From Deltaproteobacteria bacterium (GTDB lineage Bacteria > Acidobacteriota > Thermoanaerobaculia > Multivoradales > JAHZIX01), in the NCBI GenBank assembly GCA_022601195.1, contig JAHZIX010000047.1:1-47845 (forward strand): a DNA stretch of 47,845 nt, in the 5' to 3' direction. The notes beneath the pieces were generated by a model, which was not told where the DNA came from, did no database searches, and saw nothing but the letters and a program-made list of their open reading frames with translations. Of this stretch, positions 7,974 through 16,710 are shown in pieces. The first letter of the stretch is position 1. The number at the start of each line of letters is the position of its first letter. The translations under genes and the position numbers were made by a program.

Positions 7974-9278
7974 CTAGGAGGCTGGGCCGGCAGCGATGGC
8001 GTCCACCATGGCGCGGGCTAAAAGGAAGTTGCCTTCGAGGTTGAAATGGCAACAGGAGTCGGTGTAGAGAGTCTGGGGGACATCCCGGAAGACCGCCGTA
8101 AGGTCGATGAAGGGAAGCCCTTCGGCGCGAGCTTTCTGGCCGGCAGATTGCAGTAAAGGGTACCCCTCGACAACTCCGACCCGATAGCGGTGATCCTCCT
8201 GAAAAGCTCTCTGAAGCTCCTCTTGGGTGAGGACTTTGGAGCCTTCGAGGTACTGATTGGGTTGTAGAAAATGGTAGTACTCAGCTCCCAGACCTTTGGC
8301 GATGGAGTGCATCTGTTGGGAGGAGCGTATCCACATGGCCGCCAGATCTTGGTAGAGATCCTCTGGCTCGGGGTAGTTCCTCCGCGGTCCCCGGGTTTGA
8401 AAGCTCTTGGAGCCTCCGTCTCTGTCCATGAGCTCCAGCTGCGCCGAAGCGAGCTCACCATCTAACCGTTGATCCCGCAAGGTCCAGAGGAGAGCACCGG
8501 TGAAGCTGCGGCGGAGCCAGGGGCCGGAAAAGAACTGAGCGTTTTGGCGGCGCTGATCCCTCAAGACTTCGATGCGGCCCAGGCTCAGCCGAAGCTCCGA
8601 ATCCATGCCGGCGGTGCGGAAGTACCAGTCTCGAGGGTAGTGGGGGAAGATCCCCTTCGCCACCAGGTCCGGCCCCGGTAGAGCGACCTCGTTGAAGCCA
8701 TCGAGGTTGATCACCACATCGAAATGGCCTCCCAGGGCGACGAAATAGTTCAGGGCCATGAGTTGCTGCGGCTGTTTGAATCCCCCCAGGGCGGCGTGGT
8801 TGAGAATGACCTTCTTACCGGCGAACCGAGGGATGGCGGCGATTTCCTCGCTGAGCTGGTCGAAAGCCACGTTGGCCAGGATGTTGGCGACAGAGCCCCC
8901 GAAAAGACCCACCACTACTTTGTCGTCGGACTCTTTTTGGACCAAGGAGAAGTGGTTGTCCGGGAAGCCGAGATTGGCGGCGCCGGGGCGGAAGTTGGCT
9001 CGCTTCCGGACCACGTCTCGGGGCAAGCTGACAAAACCCATGAAAGGGTGGAGGACATTGATGCCGAAGTGCTGCTGGAAACGCCTGGTTTGGCGCAGAG
9101 CCTGTTTGTCTGGAGAGGAGCTCTCGAAATCGTCGGAGAGAATCTCTTGCCGTGCCTCCGACAGGCTTCGGTAGCTAACCCACCCCTTCTCGAGGGCGCT
9201 CAGCCCCAGGAAACTGAGAATTTCTGTGGCAAGGAAGACCAGGAGTGCGAGGACGACGGGGAAGAGGAATTTGCGCAA
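7974..9278 (-). CDS. Membrane-anchored SGNH/GDSL-hydrolase-like protein, exosortase cluster
   Basis: The 434-residue protein begins with one membrane segment (residues 4-27) and then a large extracytoplasmic domain. SGNH-type blocks can be seen: GLFGGS with Ser129, NLDGFNE with Asn196, and a late DSCCH with Asp407 and His411 as possible catalytic Asp/His. Such enzymes de-esterify carbohydrates or lipids at the envelope; the substrate is unknown. I chose the TTG start at 9278 (RKFLFPVV follows) because it gives a clean signal anchor; another TTG at 9296 is possible and neither has a good ribosome-binding site. It follows the exosortase-H-associated gene with a gap of about 26 bp, so it is probably co-transcribed with xrtH. 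I infer a role in processing or decorating the sorted surface product. Confidence 0.7.
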   Translation of the reverse strand: MRKFLFPVVLALLVFLATEILSFLGLSALEKGWVSYRSLSEARQEILSDDFESSSPDKQALRQTRRFQQHFGINVLHPFMGFVSLPRDVVRKRANFRPGAANLGFPDNHFSLVQKESDDKVVVGLFGGSVANILANVAFDQLSEEIAAIPRFAGKKVILNHAALGGFKQPQQLMALNYFVALGGHFDVVINLDGFNEVALPGPDLVAKGIFPHYPRDWYFRTAGMDSELRLSLGRIEVLRDQRRQNAQFFSGPWLRRSFTGALLWTLRDQRLDGELASAQLELMDRDGGSKSFQTRGPRRNYPEPEDLYQDLAAMWIRSSQQMHSIAKGLGAEYYHFLQPNQYLEGSKVLTQEELQRAFQEDHRYRVGVVEGYPLLQSAGQKARAEGLPFIDLTAVFRDVPQTLYTDSCCHFNLEGNFLLARAMVDAIAAGPAS

Positions 9279-9304
9279 GCGGAAGGTCGCCGACAACGAA
9301 GGGT

Positions 9305-9862
9305 TCAGCGTCTGGAGGCCGCTAGGCGGGGAAAGTAGAACGTCGCCCAGAGGGCAAGGGGAAGGGCCAGTTTGAAAGGCAGGTCCAGCAAGTGCTTTCC
9401 TAGACCGAAGAAATTCCGCCAGAAGGCTCCATAGTTGGCCACACTCCAGCTTCCCAACTGCGTCGCATAGGCGAATTTGACCCAAAAGAAGAGCAAGATC
9501 ATGTCGAAGAAAATCGTTATCAGGATGGCCCATCCCAGGTTGGAAAACCTCTTCCGCAAGGGGACACCAGGAGTGGCGAGAAAGAGGGCACCCAAGAGAA
9601 TGAGGTGGTAGTGAATGTCGGTCACCCGGATGGAGTAGACCTTACTGCGAGCCGGCGGGAAATCACCCCGGGAGACCGTAATGTAGTGACGGTCCTTCGC
9701 ATGGGGGTGCAATTGGGTGATGTCTGGAGTCTCGGTGAGATGGAGGAGATTCTCCGCGCTAATGGTGAGGAACCGATTGTAGAACTGGGTAAGGAGGATC
9801 CATACCAAGGCCACTGGCAGCAGCCAAAGAACCACGTTGCGGGCAAATTTGCTGGCCTCCAT
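9305..9862 (-). CDS. Exosortase H-associated membrane protein
   Basis: The 185-residue protein has a first membrane helix at about residues 9-27, an extracytoplasmic stretch of some 55 residues, and three more hydrophobic helices (about 83-96, 111-130 and 160-180). It fits the small membrane protein that regularly accompanies exosortase H; the biochemical role of that family is not known. It starts at ATG 9862 with GGGAGAGGAA 12 bases upstream, 42 bp after the xrtH stop. The arrangement xrtH, this gene, then SGNH-like gene suggests a surface-protein sorting unit. Confidence 0.7.
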   Translation of the reverse strand: MEASKFARNVVLWLLPVALVWILLTQFYNRFLTISAENLLHLTETPDITQLHPHAKDRHYITVSRGDFPPARSKVYSIRVTDIHYHLILLGALFLATPGVPLRKRFSNLGWAILITIFFDMILLFFWVKFAYATQLGSWSVANYGAFWRNFFGLGKHLLDLPFKLALPLALWATFYFPRLAASRR

Positions 9863-9904
9863 GGTCTCGTGCCGTTCCTCTCCCTGAGTCGCTTTTCGGC
9901 CGGA

Positions 9905-10465
9905 TCAGGACTGGCTGCTGTCGGCAGCAGGCTTCGGTGCCGCAAACTTATCTGCCCAGAAGACCCACAACAAGACGCCAAAGAGAATGACGATGGTTTG
10001 CCAGAGTACGGTATGGGATGTGTCGAAGAGCTTGGGTAGATAGGCTCCGGTGAGGAAGAGAGCGACCACTCTCACCAAGTTGACCGCCTGGATGGCGAGC
10101 AAGCCGAGGCCTAAACCCAGTGCTTTGGATTTCAAGGTCGCCGGAAAGGCCAACACGGCCGCGAAGAAGATCAACATGGTCTCGACGCCGTTGCAGCCAT
10201 TGCGAATATTGACGGCGAACTGCTCGTTGCGGATCACGGTTTCTTGCATGACGATGCCCTGACCGAGCAGATTGAGGGTCACCCCCCCCGCCTTCGCAAT
10301 ACCAGCGGTGAAGGGCTCGATGAGGTGATCGTTGACCGCATTCAAGGAGATCAGCGAAAAGCTAACCCCCAGAATGACCAGGAATAGGACCAGGAAGACC
10401 ACTTCCTGCTGGTAAGCGCGCCAGCCGGTAGCCTTCTTTTTTGAGGGTTCTGTTTTCTGACTCAT
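9905..10465 (-). CDS. xrtH: Exosortase H (XrtH), C-terminal sorting transpeptidase
   Basis: The 186-residue polytopic membrane protein has the exosortase catalytic residues: Cys91 in RNGCNG, Arg132 in NLVRVV and His151 in DTSHTVLW. Exosortases cleave short C-terminal sorting signals (for XrtH, of the IPTL-CTERM kind) from exported proteins at the inner membrane. The short length and the accompanying membrane protein downstream separate XrtH from the larger EpsH-like exosortases. No protein in the window ends in a recognisable IPTL-CTERM tail, so substrates lie elsewhere. It is the first gene of the minus-strand set; its start ATG 10465 has only a weak GAAAG upstream. The divergent pyrR lies 304 bp away. 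Confidence 0.85.
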   Translation of the reverse strand: MSQKTEPSKKKATGWRAYQQEVVFLVLFLVILGVSFSLISLNAVNDHLIEPFTAGIAKAGGVTLNLLGQGIVMQETVIRNEQFAVNIRNGCNGVETMLIFFAAVLAFPATLKSKALGLGLGLLAIQAVNLVRVVALFLTGAYLPKLFDTSHTVLWQTIVILFGVLLWVFWADKFAAPKPAADSSQS

Positions 10466-10769
10466 ACTTTCGATAGGGTTGAGTGTTGAAGGTGCCGAAG
10501 GCGGATGTTAGAAGACCTGGGTCCGACCTGTCCAGCATCGGTCGGTGGGAATCGCTATCTCAGCACCAGATAAACGAGCTGCGTCTATCCTAACGGCATC
10601 CGCTAGGGGGCGCAGTGTCAGCCTGTTAGCTGACCGGTAGCTAGCTGGTAGCGAGGCTGAGGCCCAGAGAAGAGGAGCGGTGAGACAGTTGACCGGGACT
10701 CTGGTGAAAAGTGAATTGACAGAAGGCACCTCGGGACGTAGCATGCCGCCGGTTTCAGGAGAAGATTGA
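10466..10769. other. Divergent spacer between xrtH and pyrR
   Basis: The 304-bp spacer holds no gene. It carries the pyrR promoter at 10716-10744 and the pyrR ribosome-binding site AGGAGA at 10758-10763. Repeated TAGCTGAC/TAGCTAGCTGGTAG words near 10626-10655 could form small hairpins. I found no PyrR-binding attenuator. Confidence 0.6.
10716..10744 (+). promoter_or_regulatory. Promoter of the pyrR-pyrB-pyrC operon
   Basis: A perfect TTGACA (10716-10721) is followed after 17 bp by TAGCAT (10739-10744; 4/6). Transcription would start near 10751, leaving a leader of only about 20 nt before the pyrR start at 10770. Confidence 0.6.
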
Positions 10770-11345
10770 GTGCAAGGAAAATTCGAACCCCATTCGACCC
10801 TCATGAGCGACGCACAGATGCGGCGCGTCATTCGCCGCATGGCGGGGGAAATCGTTGAACGAAACGGCGGCGTCGAAGGACTCATGCTGGTGGGGATTCG
10901 CACCCGCGGGGTGCCCTTGGCTGAGCGCTTGGCGGCGGAGATCGAGCGCACCGAAGAGGTCAAGCTCCCCCTCGGAATTCTCGACATCACCCTCTATCGA
11001 GACGATCTCTCGACCATCGGGCCTCAGCCCGTGGTCAAGGGCTCCCACTTGCCAGAACCGGTCGAAGACCGAACCCTGGTGCTGTGCGACGACGTTCTCT
11101 ATACAGGCCGAACCGTCCGCGCTGCATTAGATGCCCTACTGGACTACGGGAGACCCCGCACGGTGGAGCTGGCGGTGCTGATGGACCACGGACACCGAGA
11201 GCTTCCCATTCAAGCCGATGTGGTCGGCAGCGTAGTGCAGACTGCAGAAGAAGAAGTCGTCGAAGTAGCCTTCGAGGCCACCGATGGGGCAGACCGAGTC
11301 CGCTTGCTGAGGCGAGTGGCTACGGATAGCGGCGCCGAGAGCTGA
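10770..11345 (+). CDS. pyrR: PyrR, uracil phosphoribosyltransferase / pyr regulator
   Basis: The 191-residue protein matches PyrR throughout: GIRTRGVPLAERL, DITLYRDDLS, the PRPP loop VLCDDVLYTGRT and LMDHGHRELPIQAD. In Firmicutes PyrR binds pyr mRNA in a UMP-dependent way and also converts uracil and PRPP to UMP. The GTG start at 10770 has AGGAGA six bases upstream; an internal ATG at 10803 would fit the family length too but lacks a good site. It heads a pyrR-pyrB-pyrC cluster and is driven by a promoter just upstream. The leader is too short for a classical anti-antiterminator, so regulation, if any, must act differently (for example by translation) or PyrR may serve mainly as salvage enzyme. 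Confidence 0.93.
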   Translation: MQGKFEPHSTLMSDAQMRRVIRRMAGEIVERNGGVEGLMLVGIRTRGVPLAERLAAEIERTEEVKLPLGILDITLYRDDLSTIGPQPVVKGSHLPEPVEDRTLVLCDDVLYTGRTVRAALDALLDYGRPRTVELAVLMDHGHRELPIQADVVGSVVQTAEEEVVEVAFEATDGADRVRLLRRVATDSGAES

Positions 11346-11422
11346 GAACTGAGCACCGAGAACGAACAGCTGGAAACTTAGGTCCAGGAACTGAGAGCAA
11401 GGAATTGAGAGAAGGAAATCCA
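11346..11422 (+). repeat. Low-complexity purine-rich spacer
   Basis: The pyrR-pyrB spacer consists of degenerate short words such as GAACTGAG, ACCGAGAAC and AGGAACTGAGA. It resembles the spacers at 16711-16819 and 39534-39732 in style. It also carries AGAAGGA, the ribosome-binding site of pyrB. Confidence 0.5.
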
Positions 11423-12355
11423 GTGAGCTGGGCTAGGAAAGATCTGCTGGGCATTGCCGAGCTGTCGCCGGAGGAGATCGGACTGATTCTCGATACCGCA
11501 GAGTCCTTTCGGGAAGTTGCCGAACGGCCGATCAAGAAGGTCCCGACCCTGCGGGGAAGGACCGTCATCAATCTCTTCTTCGAAGCTTCGACGCGAACCC
11601 GTTCGAGTTTCGAGATCGCCGAGAAGCGCCTTTCTGCAGACTCCATGAACTTTTCCGCTTCCTCCTCGGCCTTGGTCAAGGGAGAGAGCCTCATCGACAC
11701 GGCGATGAACCTGCAGGCGATGTCACCGGATCTCATCGTCATCCGCCACGGATTTCCCGGAGCCCCTCACCTGCTAGCTCGTCACCTTCCGGCGGGGATC
11801 ATCAACGCTGGGGATGGCGCCCACGAGCATCCCACCCAAGCCCTGTTGGACGCCGCCACGATTCGGCGTCACAAGGGGAAGATCGAGGGACTGAAGGTCT
11901 CGATCATCGGGGATATCGAACACAGCCGGGTGGTGCGCTCCAACATTCATTTGCTCACCAAGATGGGCGCGGAAGTCACGGTGGCCGGTCCCTACACACT
12001 GATGCCTCCGGGCATCGAAGCATTGGGGGCTCGGGTTTCCTATAGCTTGGACGAAGCCCTCGATGGGGCAGATGTCGTCATGATGCTGCGCATTCAGTTG
12101 GAGCGCCAAGGCCGCATGCGGGTGCCTTCCGTGAAGGAGTATTTCAAGCTCTTCGGCCTCCAGGCTCAGCACCTGGCCAGGGCCAACAAGGACGTCATCG
12201 TCATGCACCCAGGTCCTATGAACCGCGGTGTGGAGATCTCTAGTGAGGTCGCTGACGGTCCCTATTCGGTGATTCTGGAACAGGTGGAGAACGGAGTCGC
12301 CGTGCGCATGGCGGTGCTCTACCTTCTCTCGGGCGCGCAAGGGGAAAGTCGATGA
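11423..12355 (+). CDS. pyrB: Aspartate carbamoyltransferase catalytic chain
   Basis: The 310-residue protein has the carbamoyl-phosphate site FEASTRTRSSFE, the HPTQALLD motif and the C-terminal MHPGPMNRG loop. It makes N-carbamoyl-aspartate from carbamoyl phosphate and aspartate, the first committed step of pyrimidine synthesis. I prefer the GTG start at 11423, with AGAAGGA at a good distance, over a TTG at 11405. Its stop overlaps the pyrC start by 4 bp (ATGA), which implies translational coupling. There is no pyrI regulatory chain, so this is the class without regulatory subunit and may associate with PyrC. Confidence 0.97.
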   Translation: MSWARKDLLGIAELSPEEIGLILDTAESFREVAERPIKKVPTLRGRTVINLFFEASTRTRSSFEIAEKRLSADSMNFSASSSALVKGESLIDTAMNLQAMSPDLIVIRHGFPGAPHLLARHLPAGIINAGDGAHEHPTQALLDAATIRRHKGKIEGLKVSIIGDIEHSRVVRSNIHLLTKMGAEVTVAGPYTLMPPGIEALGARVSYSLDEALDGADVVMMLRIQLERQGRMRVPSVKEYFKLFGLQAQHLARANKDVIVMHPGPMNRGVEISSEVADGPYSVILEQVENGVAVRMAVLYLLSGAQGESR

Positions 12356-13641
12356 GCAGCGATCGGTGGGTGCTTCGTGGTGGCCGAGTGGTCGACCCCA
12401 GCCAGGATCTAGATGGCTTCTTTGATCTGCTCGTAGAAGACGGCTGCGTCTCCAAGATTGAGGAGAGCCTCTCTGCGCCAGAAGGATGCGAAGTCTTCGA
12501 TGCCACTGGATTGGTGATCTGTCCCGGCTTGGTGGACATGCACGTTCATTTCCGGGAGCCAGGCCAGGAGTATAAAGAGAGCATCGAGACCGGTTCCCGA
12601 GCTGCTGCAGCCGGCGGGTTCACTGCCGTGGCCTGTATGGCGAACACCGACCCGGTCAATGACAAGAGATCCGTTACGGCGCATATCGTCGCAGAGGCGG
12701 AGCGTTTCGGCTACGCCCGGGTTCACCCCATCGGGGCGGTGAGCAAAGGGATGGCTGGAGAAGAGCTGGCGGAGATCGGAGAGATGGTACGGGCCGGCGC
12801 CGTCGCCGTGTCCGACGATGGGTTGCCGGTCAAGAACGCGGAGCTGATGCGTCGGGCGCTCCTCTACGCTCGTCATTTCGACATTCCCGTCATCCAACAT
12901 GCCGAGGATCTGGATCTCACCGGCACCGGAGTGATGCACGAAGGGGAGGTCTCGACCCGTTTGGGTCTCCCGGGAATTCCCGGCTCGTCGGAAGATGTCG
13001 TGGTGGCTCGGGACCTGATCCTCACGGAAGACAGTGGCGGGCGCTACCATGTGGCACACCTTTCCACGGCCCGAAGTCTCGACATGGTCCGGCAGGCGAA
13101 AGCCAAAGGCATGGCGGTGACCTGCGAGGTCACCCCTCATCATCTGCTGCTGACCGACGAGACGATCGCGGAGATGGAGTTTTCCTCGGATACCAAGATG
13201 AAGCCGCCACTGCGCTCCGAGAGCGACCGCCAAGCCCTGCTCGCCGGCTTGGTAGATGGCACCATCGATGCCATCGCCAGCGACCATGCACCTCATCATC
13301 CGGACGAGAAGGCGGTGGAGTTCTCCTGCTCTCCCTTTGGCATCCTCGGGTTGGAGACCACCTTGAGCTTGTGCTTGGACCGCTTGGTTCGATCCGGCAC
13401 TCTGACCCTCACGCGCCTCGTCGAGCTGCTGTCCACGGGCCCGGCCCGTATCTTGGGCCTGGAGGCGGGTTCTCTAGCTGTCGGGCGCCCGGCGGACATC
13501 ACGGTTTTCGATTCCGAGCGCCGCGTGGTGATCGACAAGGATCATTTCCAGAGCAAGTCCCGCAACACCCCCTTCGAAGGCTGGAAGCTCCAGGGCGGCT
13601 CGGTCGTGACCTTTGTCGGTGGTCGCAAGGTGAGCCTGTAG
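12352..13641 (+). CDS. pyrC: Dihydroorotase, class I
   Basis: The 429-residue amidohydrolase carries the zinc motif DMHVHFREPG, the motif YHVAHLST, and the late metal aspartate in IASDHAPHH. It closes carbamoyl-aspartate to dihydroorotate, the step after PyrB. The length and HVHFREPG motif fit class I enzymes, which in other bacteria form a complex with PyrB. It is translationally coupled to pyrB (ATGA overlap). No pyrD, pyrE or carAB follow; a 190-bp gap separates it from the next gene. Confidence 0.97.
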   Translation: MSSDRWVLRGGRVVDPSQDLDGFFDLLVEDGCVSKIEESLSAPEGCEVFDATGLVICPGLVDMHVHFREPGQEYKESIETGSRAAAAGGFTAVACMANTDPVNDKRSVTAHIVAEAERFGYARVHPIGAVSKGMAGEELAEIGEMVRAGAVAVSDDGLPVKNAELMRRALLYARHFDIPVIQHAEDLDLTGTGVMHEGEVSTRLGLPGIPGSSEDVVVARDLILTEDSGGRYHVAHLSTARSLDMVRQAKAKGMAVTCEVTPHHLLLTDETIAEMEFSSDTKMKPPLRSESDRQALLAGLVDGTIDAIASDHAPHHPDEKAVEFSCSPFGILGLETTLSLCLDRLVRSGTLTLTRLVELLSTGPARILGLEAGSLAVGRPADITVFDSERRVVIDKDHFQSKSRNTPFEGWKLQGGSVVTFVGGRKVSL

Positions 13642-13831
13642 CTTTCGGAACTGCCTCCGGTTTCGCTGCTGAATTCGTCGCCAGATTCCTCCCTCTCCCA
13701 GCCAAGCGAGGGTCCAAGGCCCCCAGTAGTTGCGGGGGGCGTGACCCTACCGATCTAGCGGGGAGCTTCGCCAATCTCGCCGTGGGTGGTATGCTGGACC
13801 GCCGTTTCAATGGTGATGTAGCATAAATCTC

Positions 13832-14743
13832 ATGAGCCACGACCTTCTTCAGACCGCCGTTACCGCTGCCGAGGCTGGTGCCAAGGTGCTGCGGACCTAT
13901 TTCCGTCAGGGAAATGTTGGGGTGGAATCGAAGGCTGCCCACGATTGGGTCAGTCTTGCGGATCGCGAAAGCGAAGCGGAGATCGTCGCCGAGATTCGTC
14001 GCTGCCATCCGGATCATCACATCGTGGGAGAGGAAGGCGGCGTCCAGGAAAGGCGCCAAGGTGGCACTTCGGACTTCCAGTGGATCATCGATCCGTTGGA
14101 TGGAACGACAAATTTTCTCGAAGGCCTGCCGGTTTTTTGTATCTCTATCGCCTGCCGCAAAGGACCGCAGACCGTAGCGGCAGTGGTCCTGGAGCCTTGC
14201 CGGGAAAACCTGTTCACGGCTGTCCGGGGTGATGGAGCACGACGCAATGGGGAGGCGATCTCGGTCTCTCAGCGACCCGGGTTGGAGGATGCGTTTCTCG
14301 CCACCGGCTTTCCCTTTCGATCCCGCCCTGCCTTGGACTGCTATTTGCATACTTTTAGGGCTGTCTTCGACCGCGCCGGCGCTCTGCGTCGCTGCGGCGC
14401 TGCCGCTCTCGATTTGGCCTACGTTGCCGAGGGTACCTTCGACGGTTTTTGGGAGTTTCGACTGTCTCCATGGGATATCGCTGCCGGTGCCTTATTGGTA
14501 CAGGAAGCGGGAGGTACGGTGACGGACCTAGATGGTAGCGGCGGCTATTTGGCCGGCGGCAATGTGGTGGCCGGCAACCCAGGAGTGCATCGAGATTTGC
14601 TACAGGTTCTGCAGCAGCAAGCCACGGAAGTCACCCTCGACCATCTGGTCCCTTGGGACAAGGACTCCCTGAATGTCGTGGAAGCCTCCCTGGGGACGAC
14701 CAGCTCGTCTCTCCAGCGAGCTGCGGTGGAGGCGTTGTCGTGA
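13832..14743 (+). CDS. Inositol-monophosphatase family phosphatase
   Basis: The 303-residue protein has the metal-binding signatures of the family: GEEGG, WIIDPLDGTTNFLEG and LSPWDIAAGALLVQEAGG. The family includes SuhB/IMPase, CysQ-like nucleotidases and sugar phosphatases; the sequence alone best fits the SuhB/IMPase branch, giving inositol from inositol phosphate or a moonlighting role. About 40 residues beyond the usual C-terminus (ending at VEALS) are unusual. It starts at ATG 13832 with only a weak ribosome-binding site. Its stop overlaps the GTG start of the M23 peptidase gene (GTGA), so these two are coupled. Confidence 0.9.
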   Translation: MSHDLLQTAVTAAEAGAKVLRTYFRQGNVGVESKAAHDWVSLADRESEAEIVAEIRRCHPDHHIVGEEGGVQERRQGGTSDFQWIIDPLDGTTNFLEGLPVFCISIACRKGPQTVAAVVLEPCRENLFTAVRGDGARRNGEAISVSQRPGLEDAFLATGFPFRSRPALDCYLHTFRAVFDRAGALRRCGAAALDLAYVAEGTFDGFWEFRLSPWDIAAGALLVQEAGGTVTDLDGSGGYLAGGNVVAGNPGVHRDLLQVLQQQATEVTLDHLVPWDKDSLNVVEASLGTTSSSLQRAAVEALS

Positions 14744-15819
14744 ATTTTCAGGAACTGAAAGAGACCCTGAAGAAGGCGGGAACGGACTCGCGCTTCGAGA
14801 TACAGATTCATCCAAACCACATTCGCCGCGGCGTCCGCTACATCTTCCTGACCCGGCGTCAGTTGACCTTCTGGGCCCTGGGTTTGGCTCTCTTCGTCGG
14901 TTTCCTGGGAGTGAGCGCCTCCGTTGCTCCGGGAGTGATCTCGAATCTGCTCAGCTATCGCGAATATCAGGAGTTGATCAGTGAGCGGGAGGAGCACGGT
15001 AAGACTCTGAAGCCGTTGGTCTCCCAGATCGAGAGTCTTTCGAAGCGCACGGGAGAGCTACGTCTGACCATCGATCGTATCTATCTAGCCTACGGCCTGC
15101 CCAATGACGATTCTCAGGGTCAAGGAGGCTATCCCTTCGAGGCGGAGGCGGTACCCGCTTCCATTTATGGCACGCTGGTTCAAGAAGGTCTTTCCATGCG
15201 CACGCAGGTGGAAGAACAGCTGCGGGTTCTCGACAACTTCACCCGTGAAGTCCATGAGTTCGAGAAGGCCCGCCGGGACCAAATCTTGACCACGCCGGCG
15301 ACCTGTCCTCTGGAAGCGGATCGCTATGTGTTGACGTCTCCTTTCGGGTCACGGCGGAATCCGTTTACGAATTCGCTGGATTTCCATGCCGGAGTAGATC
15401 TGGCAGCGCAAACTGGCACCCCTGTACACGCACCGGCGGATGGCCAGGTCATCTTTGCTGGGCAAGTTCCCTTGCGGCGCAGCGCCGGTTGGTGGCGCTA
15501 TGGGAACCTCGTTGTTCTCAAGCACGGGGAAGATTTCGTGACTCTCTTTGCCCACAATAGTGAGATCTTCGTTCGCAAGGGGCAGCAGGTGCGAAAGGGA
15601 GACCGGTTGGCAGCGGTGGGAAATACCGGTATGAGCACCAATCCTCATCTTCATTACGAAGTTCGCCGCCGCAACGAAGAGGGAGTCCTACGGCCCGTGG
15701 ATCCCCGTATCTACATGTTGGATTTGGAGCTGAGTGATCAGGAGAAGCTCCTGGTGGCCCGACGTAGTGCTCCTAGCTTCGACGATTTCGAACCGTTGCC
15801 GAGCCTCATTACCCGCTGA
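14740..15819 (+). CDS. M23 (LytM-type) peptidoglycan endopeptidase, membrane-anchored
   Basis: The 359-residue protein has a cytoplasmic N-terminus of about 40 residues, one membrane helix (about 41-63), a coiled-coil-like stretch (about 75-110) and a C-terminal M23 domain. The catalytic zinc motifs are complete: HAGVDL (HxxxD) and HLHYEV (HxH). Such enzymes cut peptide cross-links of peptidoglycan from the periplasmic side. The GTG start at 14740 overlaps the previous stop and is preceded by GGTGGAGG; upstream in-frame codons are inside the phosphatase gene and are less likely. The next gene is bactofilin-like, and bactofilin/M23 pairs are a known cell-shape module. Confidence 0.92.
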   Translation: MNFQELKETLKKAGTDSRFEIQIHPNHIRRGVRYIFLTRRQLTFWALGLALFVGFLGVSASVAPGVISNLLSYREYQELISEREEHGKTLKPLVSQIESLSKRTGELRLTIDRIYLAYGLPNDDSQGQGGYPFEAEAVPASIYGTLVQEGLSMRTQVEEQLRVLDNFTREVHEFEKARRDQILTTPATCPLEADRYVLTSPFGSRRNPFTNSLDFHAGVDLAAQTGTPVHAPADGQVIFAGQVPLRRSAGWWRYGNLVVLKHGEDFVTLFAHNSEIFVRKGQQVRKGDRLAAVGNTGMSTNPHLHYEVRRRNEEGVLRPVDPRIYMLDLELSDQEKLLVARRSAPSFDDFEPLPSLITR

Positions 15820-15903
15820 GACCGCAGCCGTTCCCAGCAGGTCTCGCAGTCCCAAGAATCGGAAGCCCAGAACAACTGGTAGAAATGGATCGGGAAGACC
15901 ACT

Positions 15904-16710
15904 ATGGCCAAGAATTCACGAGAAGACCACGTCGCTCCCACCATGATCATCCCTCGAGGCACCGAGATCTCCGTTGATTCTCACGGCCAGCTCTCGGTAC
16001 GGTCGCCCGGGAACCTGGTGATCCAACACTCGGGTCATTATGGGAATCTCGAGTCGGTGTCCGGGTCGATCCGCATCGAGCCGGAAGTCGACGTCGAAGC
16101 CGTGAGCGTCAAATGTCCGGATACTTGCTATGTGCAAGGGAACCTCACCGCTTGGAAGGTCACCGCTCGCAGCCTACAGTTGGAAGATACCGCCCGCGCT
16201 CATATCGTGCTTCAGGAGACGGAGAAGTTGGAGATCGGCAAGGGGGCCCGTTTGGTCGGCAATTTCACCTCGGAGAAGGAGCTTTTCTTCCTCTTTTCCC
16301 GGTTCTCGAAACAGGTTCGTAGCTTGCCCCTGTACCGAGATCGCCCCGAAGGAGAAGAAGGGGAGGCCCCTGCCGCCGGTGACAACCTTCCCCTGCTGGA
16401 AGAAGGGCGCGCAGAGGAGGCCGAACCGGCTCCTGCGGTGCTGGTGAGTCCCGAGGCCTCCCCGGCCAATCCGGACCTCGACGACGCTCTTTTCTTTGCT
16501 CTCATGCTGCTCGAACGGACGGTGGCGAAAGGAGACCACCCGGAGGACTCCCAAAGGGTGCTCGGGGAGGTGATTAAATTGCTGCGAGAGGGAGATTTGG
16601 AAACCCTGCAGCACACCTATAAGACCCTTTTTGGCCGAGTGGTCGGTGGCAGCGAAATGGTGACCCGGGCTCAAGAACTGATCGGTCGATATTTCTCCCG
16701 CCAGAACTAG
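15904..16710 (+). CDS. Bactofilin-like polymer-forming protein with C-terminal extension
   Basis: The 268-residue protein has an N-terminal region (about 10-130) rich in short beta-strand repeats of the kind GNLxxxSGSIxIEPxVDVEAVSVK, compatible with the right-handed beta-helix of bactofilins (DUF583). An acidic Pro/Ala-rich linker (about 145-195) and a helical tail follow. Bactofilins polymerise without nucleotide into membrane-attached filaments that place cell-wall enzymes. Position 84 bp after the M23 peptidase gene supports this reading. GGGAAG precedes ATG 15904. The match is by fold pattern and context, not by a strong motif, so a different beta-helix protein remains possible. Confidence 0.6.
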   Translation: MAKNSREDHVAPTMIIPRGTEISVDSHGQLSVRSPGNLVIQHSGHYGNLESVSGSIRIEPEVDVEAVSVKCPDTCYVQGNLTAWKVTARSLQLEDTARAHIVLQETEKLEIGKGARLVGNFTSEKELFFLFSRFSKQVRSLPLYRDRPEGEEGEAPAAGDNLPLLEEGRAEEAEPAPAVLVSPEASPANPDLDDALFFALMLLERTVAKGDHPEDSQRVLGEVIKLLREGDLETLQHTYKTLFGRVVGGSEMVTRAQELIGRYFSRQN

